64,000 bases of DNA from Halosimplex carlsbadense 2-9-1 (lineage in GTDB: Archaea; Halobacteriota; Halobacteria; Halobacteriales; Haloarculaceae), in contig NZ_AOIU01000033.1 of assembly GCF_000337455.1 (NCBI RefSeq), positions 189,407 to 253,406 on the forward strand. Direction: 5' to 3'. Below are positions 42,214-50,181 of the stretch, piece after piece. The position numbers and the translations under genes were made by a program. A model generated the notes under the pieces. That model did no database searches, was not told the DNA's origin, and worked only from the letters and a program-made list of their open reading frames with translations. Numbering within the stretch: the stretch's first letter is position 1; the number at the start of each line of letters is the position of its first letter.

Positions 42214-43503
42214 CTACTCGTACTCCCGGAGCGAGCGCTGACCCTCGGGGTCGCTCGGGGCGTCTCGACCGTCCGACCCGTCCGTATCGCCGTCCGCGGA
42301 CGCGACGCTCTCGCCGTCCGTCGTCGCGCCGTCGGCCGACCCCGACGATCCGCCCTCGAACCCGGTCAGACTGGCCTGGTCGCTCTCGGCGAAGTCGAGC
42401 TTCGAGACGCGGACGCCCAGCTTGCGGACGCGCTCGTCGTCGAACTCCGCCAGGAGATCCAGCGCCGTCGATTCGAGCAGGTCCGGGTCGTCGACGGGCC
42501 CGGGCAGCGACTCGGCGCGCGTGTTCACGTCGTAGGGCGGCGTGACGACCTTGATCCCGATGGTGCGGTAGAGCGCGCCCTCGCGCTGGGCGCGGTCGGC
42601 CACGTCCCCCGCGAGGGCGCGGACCTTCTCGCGCTTTCGCTCGGTGTCCTCGGTCGCCTCGGTGAACGCCGACTCCCGGGAGAGGCTCTTGGGCTCGCCG
42701 ACGGGCGTCACCTCCCGTGGGTCCTCGCCGCGGGCGTACCGGCGCACGGCCAGCCCCCGTTCACCGAACTCGCCCCTGACGCGCTCGGGGTCGGCGGCGG
42801 CCAGGTCCCCGGCAGTCTCGATACCCATCTCGCGCAACTGCCGGGCGGTGACCGGGCCGACGTTGTGGATCTCGGCCACGTCCAGCGGCGCGAGAAACTC
42901 CCGGATTTCGCCCGGTTCGACGACGACCAGGCCGTCCGGTTTGTCGTAGTCGCTGGCGATCTTCGCCGCGCTCATCGTCGGCGCGACGCCGACGCTCGCG
43001 ACGACTCCGACCTCCTCGCCGATGCGTTCCTTGAGGTCGCGGGCGAAGGCTTCGACCTCGTCCCACGCGACCCGGTCGGTCACGTCGAGGTACGCCTCGT
43101 CGATGCTGACCTCCCGGACGACCTCGGCCGCGTCGCGGAGGATCGCCTTCACCTCCGCTCCGACCTCGTCGTAGTAATCGAGGTCGACGGGCCGGTAGAA
43201 CCCCGCTTGCTCGACGTCCAGATCCGGGTCCCGCGCGGCGTCGACTTTCCGGGGGAGCCGTTCGAGCGCTTCGGAGATCGCCATCGCGCTCTCGACGCCG
43301 AACTCGCGGGCCTCGTAGCTTGCGGTGGCGACCGCGCCGTGGGTCTCCGCGGACTCGTAGCCCATCCCGACGACGAGCGGCCGGCCTTCCAGCGCGGGCT
43401 CGCGCAGGCGTTCACAGGCCGCGTAAAAGCAGTCCATGTCGACGTGACAGACCACCTGGTCGGGCGTCGCGTCGGCGCCGAGGCTCCCGAGGTCGCCGCT
43501 CAT
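42214..43503 (-). CDS. dinB: DNA polymerase IV (Y family)
   Basis: 429 residues. Catalytic motifs: CHVDMDCFYAACE (first Asp pair region), VREVSIDEAYLDVTD (SIDE motif with Asp-Glu). AYEAREFGVESAMAISEALERLP is the fingers region. Helix-hairpin-helix KLGVRVSK-type region and GPVTARQLREMGIETAGDLA follow. The C-terminal tail after about 360 is acidic and Ser/Gly-rich and holds two sequences like PCNA-interaction boxes: QASLTGF at its start and QRSLREY at the very end. The enzyme carries out translesion DNA synthesis. Confidence 0.93.
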   Translation of the reverse strand: MSGDLGSLGADATPDQVVCHVDMDCFYAACERLREPALEGRPLVVGMGYESAETHGAVATASYEAREFGVESAMAISEALERLPRKVDAARDPDLDVEQAGFYRPVDLDYYDEVGAEVKAILRDAAEVVREVSIDEAYLDVTDRVAWDEVEAFARDLKERIGEEVGVVASVGVAPTMSAAKIASDYDKPDGLVVVEPGEIREFLAPLDVAEIHNVGPVTARQLREMGIETAGDLAAADPERVRGEFGERGLAVRRYARGEDPREVTPVGEPKSLSRESAFTEATEDTERKREKVRALAGDVADRAQREGALYRTIGIKVVTPPYDVNTRAESLPGPVDDPDLLESTALDLLAEFDDERVRKLGVRVSKLDFAESDQASLTGFEGGSSGSADGATTDGESVASADGDTDGSDGRDAPSDPEGQRSLREYE

Positions 43504-43618
43504 CCGGCCCCTCCCGCGGGCGCCGGTCGACGGCGCTCGGCACGGCGTTCGCTCGCGGTCATCTCCTCTGTGCCTTCTCTAGCGCCCCGGGGCAAGAACC
43601 CCTCGCCCGCGGGGTCGG

Positions 43619-44371
43619 TCATCCGCCCACGCGAGCGAGCGCCGGGGCCTCGGAACTGCCCGGCGTCGCCACACCGATCGGCGTGGCGGCGGGCGTGCCC
43701 GTCCCGCCGTCGCCCCCGGGCGGCGCGCTCGTCCCGTTCGGCGCGGTGGTGCCCTCGGGCGCAGCGGTCCCGTTCGGTCCAGGAGTGGCCGTCCCGTTCG
43801 GGGCGGCCGTCCCGTTGCCCGGCGTCGCGGTGCCGTTGCCCGGCGTCCCGGGCGTCACCGCACCCGGTGTCGGGGTCGGCGTGGGGCTCGGTGTGGGGGT
43901 GGGAGTGGGCGTCGGCGTCGCGGTGGGTGTCGGCGTCGCGGTCGGGGTCGGCGACGGCGTCGGGTCCGCGGGCCGGCGGTCGAGGACGAGCCGGTCGCCG
44001 CCGGGGCCGTTCCAGACGACGTAGAGCTGTTCGTAGACCGCGTCGGGGACCCGGCACTCGCTGCCGCGAGTGACGTTTTCGACCGGCGTCGCGCAGCCTC
44101 CCTCGTCCGTGCCGGCGAAGCTGCCGAGCCGCCCGCGAGTCGCCGACTCGACGGCGACGTGGGAGCCGTTGAGGCGGTCGCCGCCGTAGTGGGTGACGAC
44201 CACGTCCGTCCCGTTGGGCTCGAAGACGAAACTCGCTCGGGGGCGGTCCGGGTCGGCCGGCCCGCCCGAGATGGACGCGACCAGCGACATCGCCAGCAAC
44301 AGCGCCGCCAGCGCCATCGCCACGAGGACGACGTTCTCCGAAATCGCGCGACCGCCCCAGCGTCCGTTCAC
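43619..44371 (-). CDS. Type IV pilin-like protein with TP-repeat stalk
   Basis: 250 residues from GTG 44371. The N-terminus GGRAISENVVLVAMALAALLLAMSLVASI is an archaeal pilin N-terminal domain with a prepilin-type cleavage site just before SENVV and a hydrophobic helix. A beta-rich head (about 40-125) with VFEPNGTDVVVTHYGGDRLNG follows. Then comes a low-complexity stalk of alternating Thr/Pro (about 130-165), and Asn/Gly/Thr-rich repeats (GNGTATPGNGTA type) with many N-glycosylation sequons. It is probably a surface pilin or fimbrial protein, heavily glycosylated. Confidence 0.72.
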   Translation of the reverse strand: MNGRWGGRAISENVVLVAMALAALLLAMSLVASISGGPADPDRPRASFVFEPNGTDVVVTHYGGDRLNGSHVAVESATRGRLGSFAGTDEGGCATPVENVTRGSECRVPDAVYEQLYVVWNGPGGDRLVLDRRPADPTPSPTPTATPTPTATPTPTPTPTPSPTPTPTPGAVTPGTPGNGTATPGNGTAAPNGTATPGPNGTAAPEGTTAPNGTSAPPGGDGGTGTPAATPIGVATPGSSEAPALARVGG

Positions 44372-44729
44372 ACACTCTCGTTTCCGTCCTCCCCAATAGA
44401 GTTACTGGCCGAGGCGTTCGATCGATCGCGACTGTCACGGGTGCTGTCTGCGGTCCCAACTCCCCGTTCGTCTGCGGTCCCGATTCGATACTTACCCGCG
44501 ACCGAGGGCTCGCCACTGCTCGCGTAGTCAGCGAACCGGCTCCGCAGTACTGTATCAGTCGCTCTCACCGAGGTACGCCGATAAAAGCCTCGAGATGCGA
44601 CGGGGTGGCCAGTCCCCGTCGCGATTCGCCCGCTTGTTCGTGCACAGTGCCAATATTCCGGGAGTTCACGACGCTGATTCACGTCGGGAGCCCCGTATGG
44701 CTCCATCTGTGTGTTATTGCCACACATAC
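44372..44729. other. Intergenic stretch between pilin-like and tiny zinc-ribbon genes
   Basis: About 358 bases. An open frame on the minus strand (44368-44727) ends by overlapping the pilin start by four bases, but its product is not protein-like (basic, Ser/Thr/Arg-rich, no pattern). A TATA-like element on the minus strand (44580-44588, CTTTTATCG) could serve the pilin with a long leader. No RNA gene was seen. Confidence 0.35.
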
Positions 44730-44927
44730 TTAGTCCTTCCCGTTCCGGTACGGTTTGCAGGAGCCGACCCGTCTGTCGACCAGTTCGCTCGCGTGATACG
44801 ACTCGCGGCAGGTCCTGCAGTAGGCGCTGGGCGTCGTCGTCGCGGGCTTCAGCGCCGTGTGGCCGTTCGGGCAGGCCACTCGGTAGGGGTCAGAGAGCAG
44901 GTCGGCGAGGGCCTCAGGGGCCACCAT
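44730..44927 (-). CDS. Small zinc-ribbon protein, 65 aa
   Basis: ATG 44927. The sequence VACPNGHTALKPATTTPSAYCRTCRESYHASELVDRR has a CxNGH...CxxC pattern of a one-zinc ribbon. The short basic tail ends RNGKD. It overlaps the gene before it (44914-45081) by 14 bases in another frame, so the two are probably co-transcribed and coupled. The molecular role is unknown. This gene and its two neighbours form an operon of tiny, mutually overlapping genes. Confidence 0.65.
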   Translation of the reverse strand: MVAPEALADLLSDPYRVACPNGHTALKPATTTPSAYCRTCRESYHASELVDRRVGSCKPYRNGKD

Positions 44928-45081
44928 CCGTCGCCTCCGCGGCCGTCCCCGTCCGGTCGTGGTCGCCGATGCAGCCACAGCGCGGGCACGGAACCGCCCC
45001 GACCGCTCCAATGCCGAACTCGAACCCACAGGCCCGACATCGGTAGACGACCCGCGAACCCGGTCGCGGCGCGTCAGCCAT
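44914..45081 (-). CDS. Small zinc-ribbon protein, 55 aa
   Basis: ATG 45081. The product MADAPRPGSRVVYRCRACGFEFGIGAVGAVPCPRCGCIGDHD contains two CxxC pairs (about C15/C18 and C32/C35) typical of a zinc ribbon like those in RNA polymerase subunits and small haloarchaeal regulators. It overlaps the upstream gene by eight bases and the downstream gene by 14. Its function is unknown; the position indicates an operon with both. Confidence 0.68.
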   Translation of the reverse strand: MADAPRPGSRVVYRCRACGFEFGIGAVGAVPCPRCGCIGDHDRTGTAAEATDGGP

Positions 45082-45463
45082 CGCGGCCTCCCCGGCCGTT
45101 CGACACCGGTGCTCCCGCGTCCGCGGTGTCGGACTCCGGTCCTTCGTCGCCCCCGCCGCCCGACCGCCGGTCGCCGGTCTCGGCGATCCGCCGGCAGTAC
45201 GTTGCGGCGGCGTCGGCGGCGGTGTCGCCGTGTCCCTCCGCGGCGACGCCCGTCTGGGTCGCCCGCCAGCCGCCGCCGTACTCCTCCAGCACGATGGTCG
45301 TCCACCGTCGCCGGTGCCACGGGGCGTCTTTCTCGTCCGGTCCCTCCGCCGGCGCCGGCGGACGGTCGCCCGCCCTGCCGTCACCTGCCGTGCCGTCGTC
45401 CGCGTACTCGCTCGCCGTCACACCTCCGACCAGCGACTCCTGTACAAAAGCCGTTAGCCGCAC
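45074..45463 (-). CDS. Conserved small protein with HicB-like central motif
   Basis: 129 residues from GTG 45463; a later GTG at 45421 (product starting VTASEYADDG) is a real alternative. The recognisable core is RRWTTIVLEEYGGGWRATQTGVAAEGHGDTAADAAATYCRRI, a strand-turn-strand-helix unit close to the HicB antitoxin pattern (xxEGxxxxGDTxxEAxxN). The rest is acidic and low-complexity. It is the first of three overlapping genes. Three ACTTTCAC repeats lie upstream on this strand. A role as an antitoxin or regulator is inference. Confidence 0.55.
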   Translation of the reverse strand: MRLTAFVQESLVGGVTASEYADDGTAGDGRAGDRPPAPAEGPDEKDAPWHRRRWTTIVLEEYGGGWRATQTGVAAEGHGDTAADAAATYCRRIAETGDRRSGGGGDEGPESDTADAGAPVSNGRGGRDG

Positions 45464-45613
45464 CTCCGGAGTGAAAGTGAACGCCGATTGTCGGGGGTGA
45501 TCGCCGCGCCGTCCTGCGGGTGAAAGTGGTTTTTCCGCCGTGAAAGTAGTCGGCGTCGAAGCGGTACGTATCCGTCAGTCGCTGGAACGCCGATGGTGGT
45601 CTCGGTCGCCCCG

Positions 45614-45691
45614 CTACAGCGCTTTCACGTCGTAGACGAGCAGCCAGCCCACCACGGTCGGCCCCGAGAGCGGTTCCGTGACGAACGCGTC
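45614..45691 (-). pseudogene. Remnant of a CDP-alcohol phosphatidyltransferase 3' end
   Basis: Read on the minus strand this gives DAFVTEPLSGPTVVGWLLVYDVKAL and a TAG stop. The intact gene at 47743-48351 ends with AFVTEPFSGLTVVGWLLVF, fifteen more residues and YAMKAL. The remnant thus matches residues 164-181 and 197-202 of that protein with an internal deletion; most codons differ only at silent positions. It starts 6 bases after the cupin stop codon and has no upstream coding part. It looks like the 3' end of a homologous gene left after insertion, duplication or decay. Confidence 0.6.
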
Positions 45692-45697
45692 GGGCCG

Positions 45698-46087
45698 CTA
45701 TTCGATTTCGGGCGCTTCCTGTATCGCTAGTTCGGCGTCGTCCGGTTCCGCGAGGAAGTAGACGTGGCTGAACACCGACTCGGCGTCCTCGCCGGTGCCG
45801 TGCCAGTGCTCCTCTCCGGGTTCGAAGACGACCAGGTCGCCCTCCGAGACCTCGCGTTCGCCTTCGCGGGTGCCCACGACGCCGGTCCCCTCGGTGACGT
45901 AGAGGATCTGTACCCCCTCGTGGGCGTGGAACTTGGTTCGCTCCCCGGGACGGAAAGTCACTTCCGCCGCCTGTGCGGTGTTCCCATCGAACGCGCTCTC
46001 GACGCCGGCCGAGAGCAGCGGCGTCCCTACCTGCACGGGGTGGTCCGCTTCGTCCCTATCGTCCGCCGAGATGCGTGTCACGTTCAT
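45698..46087 (-). CDS. Cupin domain protein, 129 aa
   Basis: One cupin unit. Motif 1 FRPGERTKFHAHEGVQILYVTEG carries the His-His pair and motif 2 EGDLVVFEPGEEHWHG carries the third metal His. The N-terminus MNVTRISADDRDEADHPVQVGTP contributes a first strand. It probably binds a divalent metal; the reaction is unknown. It starts 3 bases after the SDR gene, so the two form an operon, perhaps for one catabolic or stress function. Confidence 0.82.
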   Translation of the reverse strand: MNVTRISADDRDEADHPVQVGTPLLSAGVESAFDGNTAQAAEVTFRPGERTKFHAHEGVQILYVTEGTGVVGTREGEREVSEGDLVVFEPGEEHWHGTGEDAESVFSHVYFLAEPDDAELAIQEAPEIE

Positions 46088-46090
46088 GAT

Positions 46091-46882
46091 TCACACAGTC
46101 TGACCGCCGTCGACGACCATCGCGTGTCCGAGGACGAACGAGGCGGCGTCCGAACACAGCCAGAGGACCGCGTCGGCTATCTCCGCCGGGTTCCCCATTC
46201 GTCCGACCGGTTCCTGATCGATCACCTCCTGACGCCCCTCCTCGGTATCGCCGGTGAACCGGTCCATCATCGACGTGTCGACGATCCCGGGACAGACGGC
46301 GTTGATACGGAGGTCCGTCTCGGCGTACTCCAGCGCGGCCGACCGCGTCAGCCCGACGACGCCGTGTTTCGCGGCGCCGTACGCGCTCCCAGGGAACCCA
46401 CTGATCCCGGCACCGGACGAGATGTTGACGATCGCGCCGCCACCGTCGAGGATCGCCGGGATCTCGCACTTCATCGACAGGAAGACGCCGCGCAGGTCGG
46501 TATCGACGATGCGGTCCCACTCGTCGTCGTCGAGTTCGTGCGTCTTCTCGGGCCCCTGCTCGACGCCGGCGTTGTTGCAGGCGAAGTCGAGGCGACCGAA
46601 CTCGTCTACCGTCGTCTCTATCGCCGCCTGCACCTCTTCGGACTTCCGCAGGTCGCAGCTGACGGCGAGCGCGCGCCCGCCTTCGTCCTCGATCAGCTCC
46701 GCTGTCTCCCGGTTGTCGTCCTCGGCCACGTCCGCGACGACCACGCTGGCGCCCTGCCGCCCGAACGCCAGTGCGGTCGCGCGGCCGATGCCGCTCGCGG
46801 CCCCGGTGACGAAGGCGACCTTGTCGTCGAAGTTCCTGTACGCTACCGCCGGCTGTCGTCGGTCCTCACCGTCTTCCGTCAT
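46091..46882 (-). CDS. Short-chain dehydrogenase/reductase
   Basis: 263 residues. NAD(P) motif VTGAASGIGRATALAFGRQGASVVVADV (TGxxxGIG with an Asp, so NAD preference is likely). NNAGVEQGP and the catalytic triad region SSGAGISGFPGSAYGAAKHGVVGLT (Ser, Tyr, Lys) follow. The C-terminus with LVVDGGQTV is typical of the classic 3-oxoacyl-reductase-like group. The substrate is unknown. It precedes the cupin gene on the same strand with a 3-base gap. Confidence 0.9.
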   Translation of the reverse strand: MTEDGEDRRQPAVAYRNFDDKVAFVTGAASGIGRATALAFGRQGASVVVADVAEDDNRETAELIEDEGGRALAVSCDLRKSEEVQAAIETTVDEFGRLDFACNNAGVEQGPEKTHELDDDEWDRIVDTDLRGVFLSMKCEIPAILDGGGAIVNISSGAGISGFPGSAYGAAKHGVVGLTRSAALEYAETDLRINAVCPGIVDTSMMDRFTGDTEEGRQEVIDQEPVGRMGNPAEIADAVLWLCSDAASFVLGHAMVVDGGQTV

Positions 46883-46962
46883 CGTACCTTCGCTCGAACC
46901 GCCCCGCGCATAGAGTCGATGCTATATGGAAAGGGCGTTTAAGAGGAGGAGTCGACTCGGGC

Positions 46963-47637
46963 CTACGAGGAGAGCGCGTTCAACCGGTTGTGGGGTTCGA
47001 GCGTCGAGGAGAGGAGCTGCCGTTCGCCGCGGCGGAGGAGCGTCGACATGGACGGCTGTGAGATGCCCATCTCCTCGGCGAGCTCCTCGGTCGTGATCTC
47101 GCGCGGGCTCTCGTAGTAGCCCCGCGAGATGGCGAGGGTCAGGGCTTCGTACTGCCGGTCGGTCAGTCCGTACTGCGGCGACTCGGCGGTCGAGTCAGCG
47201 TCCTGCGTGACGGAGACGATCTCCATCGAGATGCCGTGGTCCTCGAACCGCGTCCGGATCCCGTCGAGCTCGTCGTAGCTCTCGAAGAGCTTCTTCTCGT
47301 ACCAGCCCTCCGGCGTCACGACCACGGGCTCCACCTCGACCGCGGTGAACCGTTCGGGGGCGAACGCCTCGGCGACCGCCCCCAGCTCCACGGTGAGCCG
47401 ATAGACGTCCCTGCCGTCTCGCCGCCCGAGCGCCGACGTCTCGACGACCGCTTCGAGCGCCGCGAGGTCGGCCTCGGAGACGCCGTCGTCGGGGTCGACG
47501 TGGGCGACGAACACGTCGCAGTCCCGCTTGAGACAGAGACCGTGTTCGCACTCGAACCGACCCGACGGCAGCGACGCCGCGAAGTCCGTGAGCGGGAGCG
47601 ACGGCGAGCGGATGACGAACTCGGCTGTGATCGCCAT
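46963..47637 (-). CDS. HTH_10 transcriptional regulator (bat-like), 224 aa
   Basis: The C-terminal HTH_10 (about 165-215) is LTDRQYEALTLAISRGYYESPREITTEELAEEMGISQPSMSTLLRRGERQLL. The N-terminal part includes CEHGLCLKRDCDVFVAHVDPDD, with three Cys in a short space, and HGISMEIVSVTQDADS before the HTH. This layout is common among haloarchaeal one-component regulators. It lies next to the SDR-cupin pair on the same strand (80-base gap), so it could be the local regulator. Confidence 0.85.
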   Translation of the reverse strand: MAITAEFVIRSPSLPLTDFAASLPSGRFECEHGLCLKRDCDVFVAHVDPDDGVSEADLAALEAVVETSALGRRDGRDVYRLTVELGAVAEAFAPERFTAVEVEPVVVTPEGWYEKKLFESYDELDGIRTRFEDHGISMEIVSVTQDADSTAESPQYGLTDRQYEALTLAISRGYYESPREITTEELAEEMGISQPSMSTLLRRGERQLLSSTLEPHNRLNALSS

Positions 47638-47742
47638 TACCCAACGGTTGCTCTGGGAGGGAATAAATCATCGGTCAGCGGCTGACGCCGTCCGAGCAGA
47701 GACGCCCGCGTCTCGGTCAGGACGGCGCCGTTCGTCCGTACG

Positions 47743-48351
47743 TCAGAGCGCCTTCATGGCGTAGTAGAACCGCTGGAGCGCGGTGAAGTGGCCGACGACG
47801 GCGAAGAAGACGAGCAGCCAGCCGACGACCGTCAGCCCGGAGAACGGTTCGGTAACGAACGCGGCCGCCGCGCCGACGGCGACGACCAGCGCCAGGCGGT
47901 CAGCGCGGCCGACGAGCCCGCCGTAGACCCTGTCGAGGCCGACGGCCTGGGCCTGGGTCCCGAGGTAGGAGGTCATCAGGACGCCGGTGACGGCGGCCAG
48001 TCCCAGGGCGTAGGCCTCGAGGCCGGCGGCGAGCCCGGCGATCATCGCGATGTCGGCGTAGCGGTCGAGGACGTGGTCGAGCAGGTCGCCCGCGTCGCTG
48101 CCGGTGCCCATCTCCCGGGCGAGTTCGCCGTCGACCAGGTCGAGCCAGCCGTTGAGCGCCACCGCGACCGCGCCGCCGAGGTAGAGGAGGGGATCGCGAC
48201 GCGGCGCGACGACGAAGGCGGCGCCGCCGACGAGCGCGAGCGCGAACGCGAGCACACTCACCCCGTTGGGCGTCAGCCCGACGCGCTTGGCCAGCGTCAC
48301 CGACGGCGCGATGGCGCCTTTCACCGCGGGGCGGAACCTGTCCAGTGTCAT
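47743..48351 (-). CDS. CDP-alcohol phosphatidyltransferase (archaeal phospholipid synthase)
   Basis: 202 residues, polytopic with about five membrane helices. The complete signature D-x2-D-G-x2-A-R-x8-G-x3-D-x3-D is seen as DLVDGELAREMGTGSDAGDLLDHVLD. The enzyme transfers an alcohol phosphate head group (for example inositol phosphate, glycerol phosphate or serine) from or to a CDP-linked archaeol. It is upstream of the regulator gene on the same strand and downstream of the kinase gene; a diverged copy of its 3' end remains at 45614-45691. Confidence 0.88.
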   Translation of the reverse strand: MTLDRFRPAVKGAIAPSVTLAKRVGLTPNGVSVLAFALALVGGAAFVVAPRRDPLLYLGGAVAVALNGWLDLVDGELAREMGTGSDAGDLLDHVLDRYADIAMIAGLAAGLEAYALGLAAVTGVLMTSYLGTQAQAVGLDRVYGGLVGRADRLALVVAVGAAAAFVTEPFSGLTVVGWLLVFFAVVGHFTALQRFYYAMKAL

Positions 48352-48364
48352 CTGCTCGAGGCGG

Positions 48365-48889
48365 TCATAGATAGTCGAGGAACGAAACTGTACCGGCCTG
48401 GGGCTCGCGCTCGCCCGCGACGACCGCCTCGATCGCCGCCGCGACTTCCTCGGGCTCGGTCTCCGTCGCGTCGATCTCGTAGACGCTCTCCTCGCCGTGG
48501 CGCTCGACCGCTTCGGAGAGGATCACGTCCAGCGCCTCCGACTCGGCGTTCTCCGCGGCCTTCGCGTCGGACTCTCCGCGGTCGGTGAGCCGACGCTCCA
48601 GCTCCTCGGGATGGGTTCGGAGAACGACCACGCGGTCGGCGTCGAAGTGATGAGCGAGGTGGGACTCGAACAGCACGTCGTCGCGACCGTCGAGGTAGTC
48701 GGCGACCGCGTCGAGGTCGGCGACCGCCGAGTCGCGCTCGTCGTCGTGTTCGACGACGAACTCTTCCTCGTGGATCACGTCGTTGAGATGCTCGACGGCC
48801 AGACCCGAGGCGGGCCCGTCCGCGTCCGCGAGCCGCTCGACGGCGGTCGTCTTGCCCGTTCCGGGCGTGCCGGTGACGGCGACGCGCAT
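48365..48889 (-). CDS. Adenylate-kinase-like nucleotide kinase (Fap7 group), 174 aa
   Basis: ATG 48889 starts MRVAVTGTPGTGKTTAVERL, a P-loop. GLAVEHLNDVIHEEEFVVEHDDERDSAVADLDAVADYL and DVLFESHLAHHFDADRVVVLRTHPEELERRL follow, with the lid-type DR pair and the AMP region. The C-terminal VYEIDATETEPEEVAAAIEAVVAG is typical of archaeal Fap7-like kinases. These act as adenylate kinases and in ribosome maturation in eukaryotes and some archaea. The start shares one base with the hisC stop codon (TGATG), so translation is coupled. Confidence 0.87.
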   Translation of the reverse strand: MRVAVTGTPGTGKTTAVERLADADGPASGLAVEHLNDVIHEEEFVVEHDDERDSAVADLDAVADYLDGRDDVLFESHLAHHFDADRVVVLRTHPEELERRLTDRGESDAKAAENAESEALDVILSEAVERHGEESVYEIDATETEPEEVAAAIEAVVAGEREPQAGTVSFLDYL

Positions 48890-49971
48890 CAGGCGGAGAC
48901 CTCCGCGAGGACCTCGTTGATCGTCTCGACCGCGCGGCGGGTCTCGGCCTCGGTACCGCAGGTGATCCGGATACATTCGGGCAGGCCGAAACTGGTGCAA
49001 TCGCGGACGATGACGCCCTCGCGCTGGGCGGCGTCGGCGACCGCGCTCGCGTCGCCGACCTCGACGAGGACGAAGTTGCCGCCGCTCTCCCAGGTGTCCG
49101 CGTCCAGGTGTTCGTGCATGTACTCGCGGGCCCATCTGGCGCCCTCGACGGTCCGCTCGACGTGGTCGTCGTCGTCGAGCGCCGCGAGACCGGCCCGGCA
49201 GGTCAGCTCGGTCACGCCGAAGGGAGTGGTCACGCGGGCGTAGGCGTCGGCCCACTCCTCGGGCGCGACGGCGTAGCCCAGACGCATCCCCGCGAGCCCG
49301 TAGGCCTTCGAGAACGTCCGGATCACGGCCACGTCCTCGCGCCCCTCGACGAGGTCGATAGCCGAAGGCGAGTCCGTGAACTCGATGTAGGCCTCGTCGT
49401 AGACGACGAGCGTCTCCTCGTCGGTCTCCTCGGCGACGGTCCGCACGTCGTCCAGGCTCATCTCCGAGCCCGTCGGGTTGTGCGGGCTGGTGACGTAGAC
49501 AATCCGGTGGCCGTCGTAGGCGTCGAGGACGGTCTCGGGCGTCTGTTCGAAGTCGTCGGCCTTCTCCAGGCGATACTCGTCGACCTCGCCGTGGTGGTAG
49601 CGAGCGGACATCGGGTAGTAGGCGAAGCCCGGCGTCGGAACGAGCACCCGGTCGCCCGGCTCGATGAACGCCCGCGCGAGGTTGTCCAGCGCGGTGTCGC
49701 CGCTGGGAGTGAGCCAGATCTGCTCGGGGGCCAGGCCGTGACGGTCGGCGACCTTCTCGGTGAGGTCGGTGTGGGCGGACTTGGGGTAGCTGGAGACGCG
49801 GTCAGCGTGTTCGCGGACGGCCTCGACGGCCTTCGGGCTGGCGCCGAAGGGGTTCTCGTTGGAGGAGAGCTTGACAAGGTCGTCGGGGTCGAGCCCGAGT
49901 TCGCGGGCGACCTCCTCGATGCCCCTCCCGGCGCGGTAGACGGTGTGGTCGGAGAGGTCCCGTGGTTCCAT
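48889..49971 (-). CDS. hisC: Histidinol-phosphate aminotransferase
   Basis: 360 residues, a fold type I PLP enzyme. Landmarks: KLSSNENPFGASPKAVEAV (N-terminal), PSGDTALDNLARAF, VYDEAYIEFTDS, then RTFSKAYGLAGMRLGYAVAPEEW, with the PLP lysine in FSKAYGLAG. It converts histidinol phosphate and 2-oxoglutarate to imidazole acetol phosphate and glutamate in histidine biosynthesis. It is the first gene of a coupled pair with the Fap7-like kinase. It starts directly at the edge of a long low-gene-density region. Confidence 0.94.
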   Translation of the reverse strand: MEPRDLSDHTVYRAGRGIEEVARELGLDPDDLVKLSSNENPFGASPKAVEAVREHADRVSSYPKSAHTDLTEKVADRHGLAPEQIWLTPSGDTALDNLARAFIEPGDRVLVPTPGFAYYPMSARYHHGEVDEYRLEKADDFEQTPETVLDAYDGHRIVYVTSPHNPTGSEMSLDDVRTVAEETDEETLVVYDEAYIEFTDSPSAIDLVEGREDVAVIRTFSKAYGLAGMRLGYAVAPEEWADAYARVTTPFGVTELTCRAGLAALDDDDHVERTVEGARWAREYMHEHLDADTWESGGNFVLVEVGDASAVADAAQREGVIVRDCTSFGLPECIRITCGTEAETRRAVETINEVLAEVSA

Positions 49972-50181
49972 ACCGGAACCAGCGCCGGCCGCATCTTAAG
50001 CGTGCTCACACGGCGTCAGTGACCCGCGAGTGAAGTCGTGAGCCACTGATCGGAGACACCAGCTGTTCCGTGGAAGGCGCCTTTCAGTAGCGCTCGATCG
50101 AATCTGCAACCCACTGAGATCGGGAGATTGCCGTCAGTTCGGTCTGAATCGCTTGGAATTCCAGGATACAGGGTAAGAAGA

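Noticed and set aside
43850..43980. Repetitive GC-rich stretch resembling a repeat array
   Set aside because: It is the coding sequence for the Thr/Pro stalk of the pilin-like protein, not a CRISPR or satellite array; unit spacing is two codons.
44368..44727. 119-residue minus-strand frame ending with a four-base overlap of the pilin-like gene
   Set aside because: The overlap is suggestive, but the translated product has no protein-like pattern and its start region sits on the likely promoter.
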